Positions 1 through 11,872 are shown, numbered from the stretch's first letter. The stretch is DNA of 64,000 bases from Crossaster papposus (GCA_037893245.1 JBAIAA010000352.1:2046001-2110000); one strand, 5' to 3'. The notes: generated by a model not told the origin, from the sequence alone. Made by a program: numbers and translations.

Positions 1-1186
1 CTTACTATCACAGTGTGGACACTTATTCGCATTTTTGTATCACTGTGGAGACATGGCTTTGTTCTCGTGTACAAAATGGTTAGAAAGTCGAGCCCGTTTT
101 TCAAAATGCACCCATTTTAACCACAATTATTTTCCTGGGTTGAAATTTCGACCCAATATTCCCTATATTATACCCTAACCCAAACACTAACCCTAACCCA
201 CATCCTAACCCTAGTTTTTAAGTAATTTAAGTAAAATCCAAAAATCTAATTCTTGAAATTCCTAGTGGAGACCCATTAATCTATAGAAATTACCCTTCGG
301 AGACCTTTTCACTCCCATTGTCCCCATTGTGTTCACGTCTCCAGAGGGTACCGTATTCCGCACCGTCCTTTGTATTCGTGTATAGTTAAGAACAATCGAT
401 CAAGTTTAACCAAATACTCATATTTCTCACACCATGAAGTTTTTTTCAATCCACATTTGTTACTGTTATACCTTAGGATAATTGTTATGTAACCCTAACC
501 CGTTTTACCTCCAGCGTTCTTTATCCAAGAGAAAAAAAAATTGTGTGGACTTGGCCAAGTCCACAGAAGGTTTTAGGTTTGTGTAAAATATGGGCATTCT
601 GTTGTTACCAAGTCCACACTGAGATATAGCAAGGTTCGTACATTTATTCCCTTGTAGTATAATATACACGCGTATCGTTTCAATGTGTGTGCAATTAAAG
701 TGCCCGACTGGATAAAAGATTATAATCTTCGATTTCTTGAAATTTCAACATGCGTGTTTGCTGTCGGTTTGATTGAGTGCCGGATTCTATTTTTGTTAAA
801 TGTGCTACCCAGTAACCTCGTTATTAGTCAGTTTTCTTTTACGTGGGTAGTTTATAAAGGTTAAACAAATGTTCTTGTAGTCTGGTTCCCTGACCCTACT
901 TCAAATGAATTGAGCAAAATGTCAGGGAATTTTCGGGCCAGAAAAATTTGCTGGCTTGCCTCCGACCATCTCTATGCTCCGACCTAATGCACGGATGTGT
1001 AATCGATTGCTAACAAATTGTGGACAGACAAAATTTAGAGCAATATTTGAAAATATTAAGGTTTTTTTCCCCCAGATGATTGGCTGATCATCGTTAAAAA
1101 TCGATACGAAAAATGTCACTTTGTCTTGTAAATTATAGCACACCAATTTTCATTATTTCTACAGGATGCTCGATTCTAAGTTCACT
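1..1186. other. Non-coding; degenerate CCCTAACC and GTGGAC repeats
   Basis: No gene seen. 171-214 has five loosely spaced CCCTAACC motifs. Several GTGGAC/GTCCAC motifs (13-60, 541-625) resemble the ends of family N (61208-61494), so an old transposon is likely. Confidence 0.4.
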
Positions 1187-1689
1187 TGCCGTGTCCAAAA
1201 CGGGTGTAGAGTTACGGTCGACGTCTACAGCTACAGCTACGTCTACGTAGGCGCTAAGGCAAATGGAATTTGGACGTGGCTACGGTAGAGCCTATGGCTA
1301 GTTATTGCGCCCCCAAGCGATGCTTAAATTAGTGTTTGCAAAATAAAATTACGATGCAAGAATTTACAACAATTATCGTCTGCTATAGAGATGTTACGCA
1401 ATGTTTGTTTACAGCCAGTCGAAATACCTGATGATATTGACGTATTTGTCGATCTGTTAGTTTCAATTCAATGCACTATCATTGAAAAATAAACGAAAAT
1501 TTGCTCCAAAATTAACGTTAGTGCTGCCGCCATTTTGTTTTGCCTGAGCTAGACAACTTCTTTTACGGCTAGATTTTTGTGACGTTTAGCCGTTTAGCTC
1601 TAGACAGCATTTCGGACAGCGCTACAAAATGTCCGACGCAGACAATAGCCGTAGCTGTAGCTCTAGACACCCGTTTCGGACACGGCCTA
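1187..1689. mobile_element. MITE, termini GCCGTGTCC(G/A)AAACGGG
   Basis: The ends are inverted copies: GCCGTGTCCAAAACGGGTG at the left and its near-complement CACCCGTTTCGGACACGGC at the right. Both inner flanks carry CTACAGCTAC-type short repeats. No coding capacity; probably a non-autonomous DNA transposon of about 500 bp. Confidence 0.7.
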
Positions 1690-2104
1690 ATTTGGTAGTT
1701 CTTTATATATAATAAAATGGTGTATAGGCCTAATGTTCCTTTAATAGGTTGGGGTCAGTTTCTTGGCATAGCTTCCAATTAACATTCCCGATCGCACATT
1801 TTACCTTCCGGCTTGTTCTCAAATACACATTGCTTTGTCCAACGACAGCGAAGGCATTTATCAGGAAAGTCCATAATAGTTGATAGCGCTAGCTGAGAGG
1901 GTTCCACTTCACATATCATGTACTATATCCTTAGGGTGTCTTAAAAAGTATACTCATTTTGAAATTCATAGCATTGCAAAACTACTGAATATTTCTGAAA
2001 AAAACCAAATGTCCGCGGACTATGATTAGGTACAGATATTAGCAAGTTGGGACAATTTAGGACAATAAGGTGGGGGTAGTAAGAGACATGAGACGAAGGT
2101 GCCA

Positions 2105-2396
2105 GCTATGCCGTGGCCTCGTGGTCTGGAGCATTGAATTTGTAATCTGTAGGTAAAGCTACAGGTTGTGGGTTCGAGTCCTGCATGGGACTATGGTGCC
2201 AGTGCCCTTGGGCAAGGCACTTTGTCACTCATTTCTACTCTCCACCCAGGAGTAAATGGGTACCTATGAGGGAAGAGATGGTTATTGTGGTGATTTAGCT
2301 GCTTTGCGCCAAAATGGCAGCATCTAGCTGTATACTCCCCAGGGAGCTGAAATGGTATTTGGAATGTTTCATGGGCCCAATGACCGGGGTAATTCT
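2105..2396 (+). mobile_element. tRNA-derived SINE
   Basis: A pol III A box (GGCCTCGTGGT, 2115-2125) and a perfect B box (GGTTCGAGTCC, 2171-2181) lie about 46 bp apart. They are followed by the body CCCTTGGGCAAGGCACTTTG and CCACCCAGGAGTAAATGGG, which also occurs at 24.9 kb. It is a retroposed tRNA-like unit rather than a functional tRNA gene. Confidence 0.75.
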
Positions 2397-2397
2397 T

Positions 2398-2634
2398 CCA
2401 AATAGGCACTTGGGGAGACAATTTAGCATAGGTTTTTAGGTAATAAGGAGACAGTGGCACTTAGGGACCCTAAAACACGATATTTGGGGGTTATTTTTGT
2501 CCTAGAACGACAGATTTTGGTCTAAATAGCATAAATCTCGAAGATCATAGAGAAAAGGGTTAGGGTAAGCAAGTTAGGACTGTTTTAAGTTTGTGTACAT
2601 CTCTATGGGATTGTCTCCCCAAGTGCCTATTTGG
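2398..2634. mobile_element. Family M MITE
   Basis: Inverted ends CCAAATAGGCACTTGGGGAG and its complement at 2615-2634. The interior matches 13.57-14.55 kb (AGATCTTCGAGATTTATGC class). It abuts the SINE at its left. Confidence 0.75.
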
Positions 2635-2698
2635 AGTTATTATAATAATGTTAGGCGCTTTGAGACATTGGTGATAAAGCACTATAAAAGCACCGCAA

Positions 2699-2724
2699 CT
2701 TATTATTATTATTATTATTATTAT
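2699..2724. repeat. (TTA)n microsatellite
   Basis: About eight ATT/TTA units. Simple slippage repeat. Confidence 0.85.
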
Positions 2725-3417
2725 AGCAAGAATGGTGGCCATGTGGAGGGTACATCACCATAATTGTGTCAGGTAAGCGTACCACACAAAAAAGGATCAG
2801 AAAAATTGATTCATCGACCCTGTCATCACTTTTCAAATGTGTTCAAACAGCAAAAGAGTTTGTCCCTAAAAACACCTGCCTGAACTTTGTCACTCAAGTA
2901 AAAACAACTTGTCACAGTGCTAATTTCAGTACCTTTCATATTAAATGTCTTGTTTGTTCAGTCCTCCATGGCAATGACATAATGAACCTATACCATCGAA
3001 CAGAGAACATTCTACTATTTCTACTGCAGACATTTGTGTTTTTCTTAAATATTCAATATAGTTTTGCAATATAAATTTTAAAAATGGGTATACTTTTTTT
3101 TAGAAACACCCTGTATAGAAATGTGTTATCGTATTTAACTGCCACTTATAATATGCTGTTTGCTTTCCTCTTGAATCTTGGATCAGTCAACTATAGAAAA
3201 TAAGTAAATAAGGGAACACGTATCCATCTAACCGACGAGTAACCGGTGGGTAATGAAGTGATGTTAACAGAAAAGAACATCATCCTTTAAAAACTGGGAA
3301 TTTTGTTGTTATTCTTGTGTAGAACGAGTCTCTGGTGTCTGATCCCTAAAGCTCGAGCTGTTTTGGTGTAGTCGCGATTCCATGACAACGTACATAGCTG
3401 CGGCGATGCATGCTTTC

Positions 3418-3750
3418 TTGCATACAGACCACTGACCTCTACACCTGGACGGACCATTGTCCATATTCTGCTGTGCTAACACTTGAAGTCGGCGCGAACT
3501 GGAAGTGCAACATGGCGGACCCGAGACGTCACTGCTGTGAGCCAATGAAATGTCCAGGTGTGGAGGTCAGCGGATTTATTCTGTACATTTTGTATTTATA
3601 AACATTACGTAATACGTATCGTACCAACACCTGGACATTTCATTGGCTCACAGAGTCACGTCGTGGGTCCGCCATGTTGCACTTCTCCGCATGCCGACTT
3701 CAAAATGAAACAATGATGATCTGTCCATGTATAGAGGTCAGTGATACAGA
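3418..3750. repeat. Promoter-like inverted duplication
   Basis: Arms about 3418-3561 and 3626-3750 are imperfect inverted copies around a 65-bp centre. The left arm has GGAAGTG (ETS-like), CAACATGGCGGAC (YY1-like, with an ATG at 3512), GACGTCAC (CRE-like) and CCAAT. The right arm carries GGAGAAGTGCAACATGGCGG and CCAAT on the opposite strand. These look like CpG-type promoter and first-exon sequences rather than a standard MITE. Confidence 0.65.
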
Positions 3751-3761
3751 CACGTACATAC

Positions 3762-3792
3762 ATATACATGTACATGTACATGTACATGTACA
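3762..3792. repeat. ACATGT microsatellite
   Basis: Tandem TACATG/ACATGT units, self-complementary. Similar short GTACATGTAC clusters recur throughout the window (4195-4212, 61530, 62760). Confidence 0.8.
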
Positions 3793-4250
3793 GTGGCATG
3801 GAACCTCAATTGCATGTGATATATCGGTCGTGCATTCAATGCACTGTCTGCGGCACCAGTCTAGTGCTGCTGTGGCCGCGCTTAGTATACGAGATACAGC
3901 CCAAAATGTGTTGACGGCTGGAAATGCGTATACGAATACCCCCAAAATGTCCGCCGCCTCAAACGTAAACCTCGTGTTTTTTCGTCTTTTTTCGGGAATT
4001 CTAATACATTATAGGTTGGTTTCCTTTCAACCTTATGTTTGAAAATAGGATAAGTAAACAATCCAAAACATGACATTTTCGGGGATTTCAGGATTATTAC
4101 CCCTTTAAACTCACGATTTGTCTAGTGTGATTGCTTGGATTAATAACTTCCACTTGTAACGTTTTACCGGCACGTCAATTTCTAGGACATTGTACATGTA
4201 CATGTACATGCATGGCGAACATTACCCGAACGTTACCCCAAAAGAATTAT

Positions 4251-4688
4251 ATGTGACCCACTCTGCAAAAATGAGTCTGATGTCGGAAATACATTTTTAC
4301 GTAAAGGGCTGTTTATTGTCTCGGAGGTGACTTTTCTTGCAACAAATAATATTTTTGTTTTAAGGCATTTTGTTTTTTCAGACACCTATATTTTCAGATC
4401 TGATCGATTAAAAAGATTGTTTTGATCCCTAAATTAAATTTAATACAGGTTTTGCCATTCTCTTTCCATAGCATCTATGAGGCACTACAATTGTAAATCT
4501 TCATTTCTTTTCAAAGACAGTTTGAATATAACTTAGAAATTTCCAAATAATTCCCAAAATTGTAAAAGACCAATGCATTACACTACAGAGTTGTGCCATA
4601 TATCAAATGAAAGCTTTTTTCCTGCTTTAAAATTGAAGAAAAAACCATTTTTAACACATCAGACTCATTTTTGCAGAGTGGGTCACAT
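4251..4688. mobile_element. Family A MITE copy 1
   Basis: Near-perfect 33-bp terminal inverted repeats beginning ATGTGACCCACTCTGCAAAA, flanked by TTA/TA. 438 bp, no coding capacity. It has the DNA-transposon architecture of a non-autonomous element. Confidence 0.85.
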
Positions 4689-7226
4689 TATGCGCTGTGT
4701 TGGCCTTATACCTTGTTTTGTTCAACTTACCGGTACAAAGGCCACTCAGCTGTTTAGAAGCTAGGCGCCCTAAGACGGATTGTCAACAAATGCCCCCGTA
4801 TCCACTTTCGCAAATCCATTTGAGGCTCATGCCAAAGACACGACATACTGGCAACTCTCACACCGCTCATAACACACAAAAATAAGCTTTAAAACCTTGC
4901 CAATACTGCAGAGGCTTTAAACAAAAAAGCTGAAACACAATCCGTGCACGGACTGTTCTAGTTAATATCCGGAGACGATCTTTGGAGCCTGTTGTTTATC
5001 TAGATCTTCACCGCGTACAGTACTCGGACGTGTACATTTGTACAGCTTTTTACTTCAGATGTGTTTTTTTGTTTCACTAAAATGACCTTTGTTGACTTTT
5101 TTTGTGAGGTTTTTAACTGGAAAGGCCTTATTATAAGGTAGGATAATACACCATGTGCAAAAAAAAAAACAATAAAACTACTATTACTTCTATGATCGAA
5201 GCGGGCCACACGTGAAAGATAAGCACTTTGCGCACTGCGCGCATCACCCATAACAAACACACGCAAAAAGCAAATAGACTGGTCCCGGATTTCCACATTT
5301 TTGATGCCAACAAAATATATAAACTCATCACAAAAAAAGTATCGAGACACTTAAAAACGATTCAATAATTAGCGGCCCGAAAGGGTATGGATTAATCGAA
5401 GCAAATAACCCAGTGCATAATTTTGTTCTGCGTATTGTTTGACACCTCGATTGTTGAGATACGATGTTGCGGAGCGGAGTTATTGTCATTTCAATGGTCG
5501 TAGGTCCAGTTTCAAAAGTGACAATCATCCCTATAGAAGCAGGTTTGCATTATTGTTTTGAATGACACAGAATTACTGTTTTCATTCAACTTTGCCATGG
5601 CTTTATCTTTATCTTTAGTACTTTGTGTAGTGAAAGGAACACATTATATTCATTTTGTCTGTTGCATTTGTGTACACGTGTGTAAAACAAAACAAGCTGC
5701 ATGCATTAAGAAAAATGGCGTATTCTTAACGTTATCAAAATTGCAATTTTGCAAAACACATTAACAGAATAACATATTGTTATGAAATTAAGTATGTATA
5801 GGTAAATATTGATGTTAATAAAAATGACGTCACGATGACGTCATCAAAGGCAATATGCTCCGATGTCATGTTTAACGAACAGACATAGCATATAGCATAG
5901 TCAAAATAAGTTCAAACGTGACAGAAAATACCAATGCTTTCGTCCAACAGTTATCTGGTCTACAGACTACAACTTAAAATTTGATCATCCTTTGAAATCT
6001 GCAACTTTGAAAAGCTTTCTCCAAAAGCTTTCTCCACCGCAGACTTGTACATTTTGTTTTATTTTTTATTTTATTTTAGATCTTTGGACAATACAAGAAA
6101 AAATTCCATTAGCAGGGGCTGCCCCGGGAGAGACAAAATTTAAGAATAACTGTCATCAAAAGATGTGTCCTCTCAAACCCCTGCCAACGTATATGTATAT
6201 ATAGAAAAAAATATTATATTAAAAATATATAATATGCATACAGCAGATAAAAACCCAATCAAACAAAAGTCTATAAAACAATGTCCAATAAACGCGTAAT
6301 TAAAGGGTAAAAGAAAAAGAAAGAAAAAAAGAAGAAAAAAACACATACAGAACAGAGCAGAACAGAACAGAACAAACTCCTGCAGTTGTAAAGTGGCTAG
6401 TCGATAAAATGACCTAAAGGACTAAAAAGCACCGCCCAAAAAGCTAAAAGGAGTTAAAATGGTTTATACGCAGAGTACTTTCAGAAACATTAAAACGTTC
6501 AGTGGCAAGACAATTTCTCAAATCTACATCCAACTCTGAAAACGTTTTCGGGAATCGAACAACACCGCAATGTTTAAAAGCATCAACCCTAGGGTGGACA
6601 TGGTGAAATGTAAGTGCCTCTGAATGACCACTTCCCCCTGACAATTTAAAACAATTTTTTTTATTGCATTTTTAAAATTAATGTTGGGGTTGTTTTTTCT
6701 GAGCGAAATTCATCACCGAGAGGGGATGACTGGCGTCATTAAATAGTAATCAACGTCAAGACATGTGGCGCCATTGAGGCAAACATTATTTTCCAGGCGT
6801 CCGAGCGACCTATGTAGGCACGTTTCTGCACCTTCTGAATTAAAGCCCTCGTCACAAACACCTTCTAAATTGTCTGGCCTCCTTTCAAGGTGTTAAGTTC
6901 TTGCCCCGATGCATAGATTCACCTATAACAAGTCACACCTCTGCATTCCTGTAATTAAGGCTCTTATTGCGAGGTGGATGCCAGGTAATTATTGTTAAAC
7001 ACTACTATTTCTATTGGTCGAGAGCCTTGCACGTGGGTAGTTTTAAAACTAATGTAACTAATTATTTTTGACTTTTTTTGGTTTAAAGTCTGTTCCCTTT
7101 GGCCATTTTGAACCCTTTATATGACGTGCACAATACTAATGTCCGTATTTCATAGTCCCTACTTCGCTCTGCACCAGCGCTGCTGCATTATCACACCACA
7201 TTGCGCAGCAGGTGGAAATGTGCTCG
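4689..7226. other. No gene recognised
   Basis: AT-rich DNA without convincing exons. Two consensus CRE sites (TGACGTCA at 5825-5832 and 5836-5843) lie 11 bp apart, and GAACA pentamers occur at 6352-6374. Otherwise nothing supported. Confidence 0.4.
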
Positions 7227-7769
7227 GTCAATGAAAAAGACCGATCGGTCGATGTAAAAGACCGATCGGTCGATGTAAAAGACCGATCGGTCGATGTAAA
7301 AGACCGACCGGTCGATGTAAAAGACCGACCGGTCGATGTAAAAGATCGACCGGTCGATGTAAAAGACCGACCGGTCGATGTAAAATACCGATCGGTCGAT
7401 GTAAAAGACCGACCGGTCGATGTAAAAGACCGATCGGTCGATGTAAAAGACCGATCGGTCGATGTAAAAGACCGATCGGTCGATGTAAAAGACCGATCGG
7501 TCGATGTAAAAGACTGATCGGTCGATGTAAAAGACCGATCGGTCGATGTAAAAGACCGATCGGTCGATGTAAAAGACTGATCGGTCGATGTAAAAGACCG
7601 ATCGGTCGATGTAAAAGACCGATCGATCGATGTAAAAGACTGATCGGTCGATGTAAAAGACCGATCAATGTAAAAGACCGACCGATTGCTGTAAGACCGA
7701 TCGATCGATGTAAAAGACCGATTGATCGATGTAAAAGACCGATCGATCGATGTAAAAGACCGATCGAAG
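7227..7769. repeat. 21-bp satellite with palindromic core
   Basis: About 25 tandem units of GACCGATCGGTC plus GATGTAAAA. The 12-bp core is a perfect palindrome. In several units CGATCG becomes CGACCG, which shifts the palindrome to GACCGGTC. The last units are degenerate. The unit length is a multiple of three and stop-free, so it gives long spurious reading frames (KDRSVDV repeats) that I do not call genes. Confidence 0.95.
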
Positions 7770-8301
7770 TGTTGATCGGAGTTTATGCCTCTTTGGCGTT
7801 CCATACACGTGAGGCAACAAAACATAACTAAAAGAGGAGTGCTCCTCTAGACCGAAACGTATAAATTAATTGGATTGTTTGTTTACGTGGTTGGCTGGAA
7901 TTAATCAAATACATGTACATTGTATGCTTACAACCTGCTCGTGGGCCTAGACGTTGTTACCGCCTTCGGCTTGGGAATAAATGCCTTCGGCTTGTTTGGG
8001 CATTATTATAAATGCATTCAGACCATGAGTCGGTACATGTACATTATTAATTCCCTTAATCGTCCAGTGACGAGCAGGACAACGTGACGCAGACATTTTC
8101 CTTGACTCAATTGGGACTGTTGCTATATACTGACGTGGTTGTAGGCACAAGCTAATTAAAACGAATTGATGTAGGTCAGCCATCAATACGATTCTAGTCG
8201 TGGTGTGGGTGCTCTTTGACGTCTCTCGACATCGACTATGGAGTGTGAAAGCCGAATGGAAGCGCGAGGTGATAAGGCAGCTGGAGAAATAAAACTACAG
8301 A

Positions 8302-8528
8302 GGCCAATTTCATAGAGCTGCTAGGCACAACATTTTGCTTAGCGTGACAATTCGTCCTTGGCAAAAACAAGGTTACAGACCAAATTTTCACGTGATCTTT
8401 ATTGTTTTGGATTGATAATCAGCTGTTTTTTTGCTTAGCATGAAAAACACGTATAATTTTGGCTGGTAACCTGTTTTTAATGACTTTTTGTGCTATACAA
8501 ATTTGTATGCTTAGCAGAAATTGGCCCC
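8302..8528. mobile_element. Family C MITE copy 1
   Basis: Palindromic element with ends (GG)GGCCAATTTCATAGAGC and GCAGAAATTGGCCCC, and inner TTTGCTTAGCATGA in both orientations. About 230-245 bp in intact copies. Repeated at 24.7, 35.9, 38.6, 48.9 and 54.2 kb. Confidence 0.85.
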
Positions 8529-8604
8529 TGGTGTTAATCGCAATCTTGAGTTTTGCGCAAACTTGTTGTACTCCATACGGAGTTCATTTTTCTTTGAATG
8601 AAAT

Positions 8605-8950
8605 TTAAAGGTATGATACACCATTGGTAATTGCTCGAATTATCATGAATGAGTATTTTTTTTTTTTGGGGGGTTGTATTTTAGAGTAAATATCGTTTAA
8701 CTGACCTGTCCGAAGTTTTACAATCATAAATGCCGAGAAAAGCACAAAAACAGCGTTTGTTTTCAACCGGCGTCGAGCAGTTATTCTTGTTATCTTTTTT
8801 TTCGCGATTTTGGAATAATTACAGGATACTTAGCGCAATCATTTTGCTGGATGCCTAGAATCATTGTTTACTTTCAATTGGGCAAGATATTTCTTAATAA
8901 TTCGGTAGTAAATATTTTCGATATCTGCAAATGGTGTATACTACCTTTAA
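8605..8950 (+). mobile_element. Family D MITE copy 1
   Basis: A 350-400 bp element with termini TTAAAGGTAGGATACACCA. The two ends are inverted only over about 20 bp, so copies have an orientation. The interior usually holds a hairpin around CGCGATCGCC-GTC-GGCGATCGCG. The TTAA at both ends suggests piggyBac-like target choice. Eleven copies lie in this window. Confidence 0.88.
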
Positions 8951-8959
8951 AGGGAAATT

Positions 8960-9935
8960 AACTACGTAGGGAGGTCCGTGACAGGTCCGTGACAGGTCCG
9001 TGACAGGTCCGTGACAGGTCCGTGACAGGTCCGTGACAGGTCCGTGACAGGTCCGTGACAGGTCCGTGACAGGTCCGTGACAGGTCCGTGACAGGTCCGT
9101 GACAGGTCCGTGACAGGTCCGTGACAGGTCCGTGACAGGTCCGTGACAGGTCCGTGACAGGTCCGTGACAGGTCCGTGACAGGTCCGTGACAGGTCCGTG
9201 ACAGGTCCGTGACAGGTCCGTGACAGGTCCGTGACAGGTCCGTGACAGGTCCGTGACAGGTCCGTGACAGGTCCGTGACAGGTCCGTGACAGGTCCGTGA
9301 CAGGTCCGTGACAGGTCCGTGACAGGTCCGTGACAGGTCCGTGACAGGTCCGTGACAGGTCCGTGACAGGTCCGTGACAGGTCCGTGACAGGTCCGTGAC
9401 AGGTCCGTGACAGGTCCGTGACAGGTCCGTGACAGGTCCGTGACAGGTCCGTGACAGGTCCGTGACAGGTCCGTGACAGGTCCGTGACAGGTCCGTGACA
9501 GGTCCGTGACAGGTCCGTGACAGGTCCGTGACAGGTCCGTGACAGGTCCGTGACAGGTCCGTGACAGGTCCGTGACAGGTCCGTGACAGGTCCGTGACAG
9601 GTCCGTGACAGGACCGTGACAGGTCCGTGACAGGTCCGTCACAGGTCCGTCACAGGTCCGTCACAGGTCCGTCACAGGTCCGTCACAGGTCCGTCACAGG
9701 TCCGTCACAAGTCCATCACAAGTCCATCACAAGTCCATCACAAGTCCGTCACAAGTCCATCACAAGTCCATCAGTTCTAATTCAAATCACAAGCTATTCA
9801 AATCAGTTTTGACCAATGCATTCCTTTGTCATTGTTCATCTAGTTACTTGTGACTGCCTTTATGAAGAAGACTTGTGACTGGCTTCACAAAAGGACTTGT
9901 GAAAAGACTTGCAGGAACTCGACTATACAACCCTG
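8960..9935 (+). mobile_element. hAT-type MITE whose left half is expanded into a satellite
   Basis: The right part (9774-9935) aligns throughout with the intact element at 62084-62307: ATCACAAGCTATTCAAATCA, CTTGTGACTG and the CTCGACTA..CAACCCTG terminus. The left part is replaced by an 11-bp array. The original left terminus is only faintly recognisable near 8960. Confidence 0.78.
8973..9773. repeat. 11-bp minisatellite GGTCCGTGACA
   Basis: About 72 units. Nearly 58 are identical GGTCCGTGACA. Towards the right they grade through GGTCCGTCACA to AGTCCATCACA, the sequence present in the parent MITE. The homogeneous part is recent expansion. Reading frames through it are spurious. Confidence 0.97.
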
Positions 9936-10035
9936 CATTATATTAACCCTATATGCCACATAAAACTACAAAATATTACGTGTTTCTTTATTCGTACCTC
10001 AACTGTGAATAAAGTATTTTAAATTCCGCCTACAG

Positions 10036-10067
10036 CCCCCTCCCCCCCCCCCCCCCCCCCCCCCCCC
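10036..10067. repeat. Poly-C tract
   Basis: About 30 cytosines with one T near the start. A mononucleotide run whose length may be unreliable in assembly. Confidence 0.9.
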
Positions 10068-10068
10068 G

Positions 10069-10782
10069 CCCCTCCTCTTGCAGACCTGAAAGGGGAAACA
10101 AATAGTATCAACGGCCTTGAGGAGCACCGAGCTTCAGTGGCAATGGCGCAGCGGACTACGACCCCTCATAAAGGAGAACTTACCCCATGAAATCCCGTGT
10201 GCCTTGACCAGGAAGCCAAGTGGATTTGGTACGTCCGTAAAGGCAATCTTTCTGCATTCCACTATAACATTCTTTATACAAATCTTCCAGTCAGGAACAC
10301 AACCAAATTATCAGATGACGTTCTCGTCCGACAGCAGGATTATTATGCGGAAAGCAAGACGTCCGTCAGTTGCGTGGTGAACTCAGTCATCTGTTGCGTG
10401 GGTTAGTGAATAACTCCTAATCCACCACGGACCAATGCACTCTAACATTACCGGCAAGGTATACTGTTATGCAAATCGGACATCTAGTCCGCTACCGATA
10501 TCGGGTCAGGTGTCAAAGCGCTTTACAATATTTATTATAATTATCCCTAGCTATTCATCGGAAACGAGACCGTTTCTGCAACAGCTCGAGATCAGCGCAT
10601 GTGGTCTCTACGGACCTTCACAGTTACCAATTTATACTCCCGGGTGGGATGGGAGATGACAACCTTCAAGCGGTCCACCTTGTTTTCACTAAAATGTCAT
10701 CAAACCGATGTATATACAGTAACACGTTAAGCCGCTCATCATCATCATACGAAAGAAGAAGACTCCTTGGGTGGAGAGAGGT
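10069..10782. other. Non-coding with possible SINE tail
   Basis: No gene. GTCAAAGCGCTTTACAATAT near 10516 resembles the tail of a marine-invertebrate SINE, also seen at 14608 (TTTCAAAGCGCTTTCTAG). I could not find its pol III boxes. Confidence 0.35.
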
Positions 10783-11335
10783 AATAAGCCATTTGCGCGT
10801 GACCTCGAGTTAAATTTGAATATCATCTGGTACACTGACTTGCTCACACAGCTTGGCACCGTGGAACTTTAAATTCTCCAGACCAAAGACACTGTTGCAA
10901 TATCACATGATTCGGGGCAAGCTTTTGCATAGTTACGTAAGAGACGCTCAGCACCAATAAATTGTTCACAATAGGTGAGAATGGCACAAAAACACCAGAC
11001 CATTCCGGAGCTTTGGGTTGCTAGCGTTAGGCTTGCCTCCAGACCAAAGACACTGTTGCCATATCACATGATTCGGGGCAAGCTTTTGCATAGTTACGAA
11101 ACAGACGTTCAGCACTAATACATTGTTCACAATGGATGAGAATGGCACAAAGACACCAGACCATTCCGGAGCCGGGGATTGCTAGCGTATAAGGCTTGCC
11201 CCGAATCACGTGATATAGCAACAGTGTCTTTTTGGTCTGGAGAATTCAAAGTTCAACGGTGCCAAGCTGTGTAAGCAAGTCAGTGTACCAGATGTTATTC
11301 CAATTTAACGTGGGGTCACGCGCAAATGGCTTATT
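10783..11335. mobile_element. Family K long-inverted-repeat element copy 1, internally duplicated
   Basis: Ends AATAAGCCATTTGCGCGTGA and its complement. The arms contain CTCCAGACCAAAGACACTGT. A middle segment with GCTTTTGCATAGTTACG and TTGTTCACAAT occurs twice in tandem (about 10900-11035 and 11041-11170). Inverted-repeat DNA element without a coding region. Confidence 0.8.
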
Positions 11336-11739
11336 GTAGCAAAAATATCTTGCCCAAGTACCGTGGACCATGCCAGGCCACCGTAAAGGAGTCAAACACT
11401 GTCACCACGAACCACACTGTTTGTAGGACAAACATCGATAGCAATTATGTCGGGGATGATATTACGATGTAAGTTGTTTACATTATTTCTCATAAAGCTA
11501 TACTCATCGTGCTTCTAGCGCAACATGTAGACAAATACTGGTAACAAATACTATACAAATATTGAGTGACACAGACTGGAATAGGAAGAATATCATCGCA
11601 CGGTAAATTCTGGACTTTTTCATTTGCAGGGATGAGATTCTCCAAAATTCAAAAAGGCTAATTTCAGACAAAAGTCTGACAAACATCATGATTGCATTTG
11701 AAGCGTCGTGAAATAGAACAGTTTTATCGAGCGATAATT

Positions 11740-11850
11740 TACTGAAAAACTGAAAAACGGATTGTTGACCTGGCCAAGTCCACAAACCGTTACCTTTTCC
11801 CGCATCGTGTGGACCTATATTGTTCGGAGGTCCACAGTGCGTATGCAAGA
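11740..11850. mobile_element. Family N fragment
   Basis: GTGGACCTATATTGTTCGGA and CGGAGGTCCACAGTGCGTAT match, inverted, the element at 61208-61494. Confidence 0.65.
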
Positions 11851-11871
11851 CTAACTCATTATCACTAACAG

Positions 11872-11872
11872 C

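Noticed and set aside
171..214. Telomere-like CCCTAACC repeats
   Set aside because: They are too few and irregular for a telomere or interstitial telomeric array. Similar motifs are the termini of families E and F, so they are more likely MITE remnants.
2171..2181. tRNA gene suggested by the perfect B box
   Set aside because: No cloverleaf can be drawn, and the downstream body is shared with other SINE copies.
7227..7769. CRISPR-like regularity of the 21-bp array
   Set aside because: There are no variable spacers, the units are contiguous, and the genome is eukaryotic.
7136..7825. Long reading frames (up to 229 codons) across the 21-bp repeat, on both strands
   Set aside because: The unit is 21 bp and stop-free, so every frame stays open. 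There is no sequence outside the repeat with coding character.
8962..9812. 226-codon frame of TDLSRTCHGPV repeats
   Set aside because: Three 11-bp units make 33 bp, which gives a periodic open frame automatically. It is a minisatellite, not a protein.
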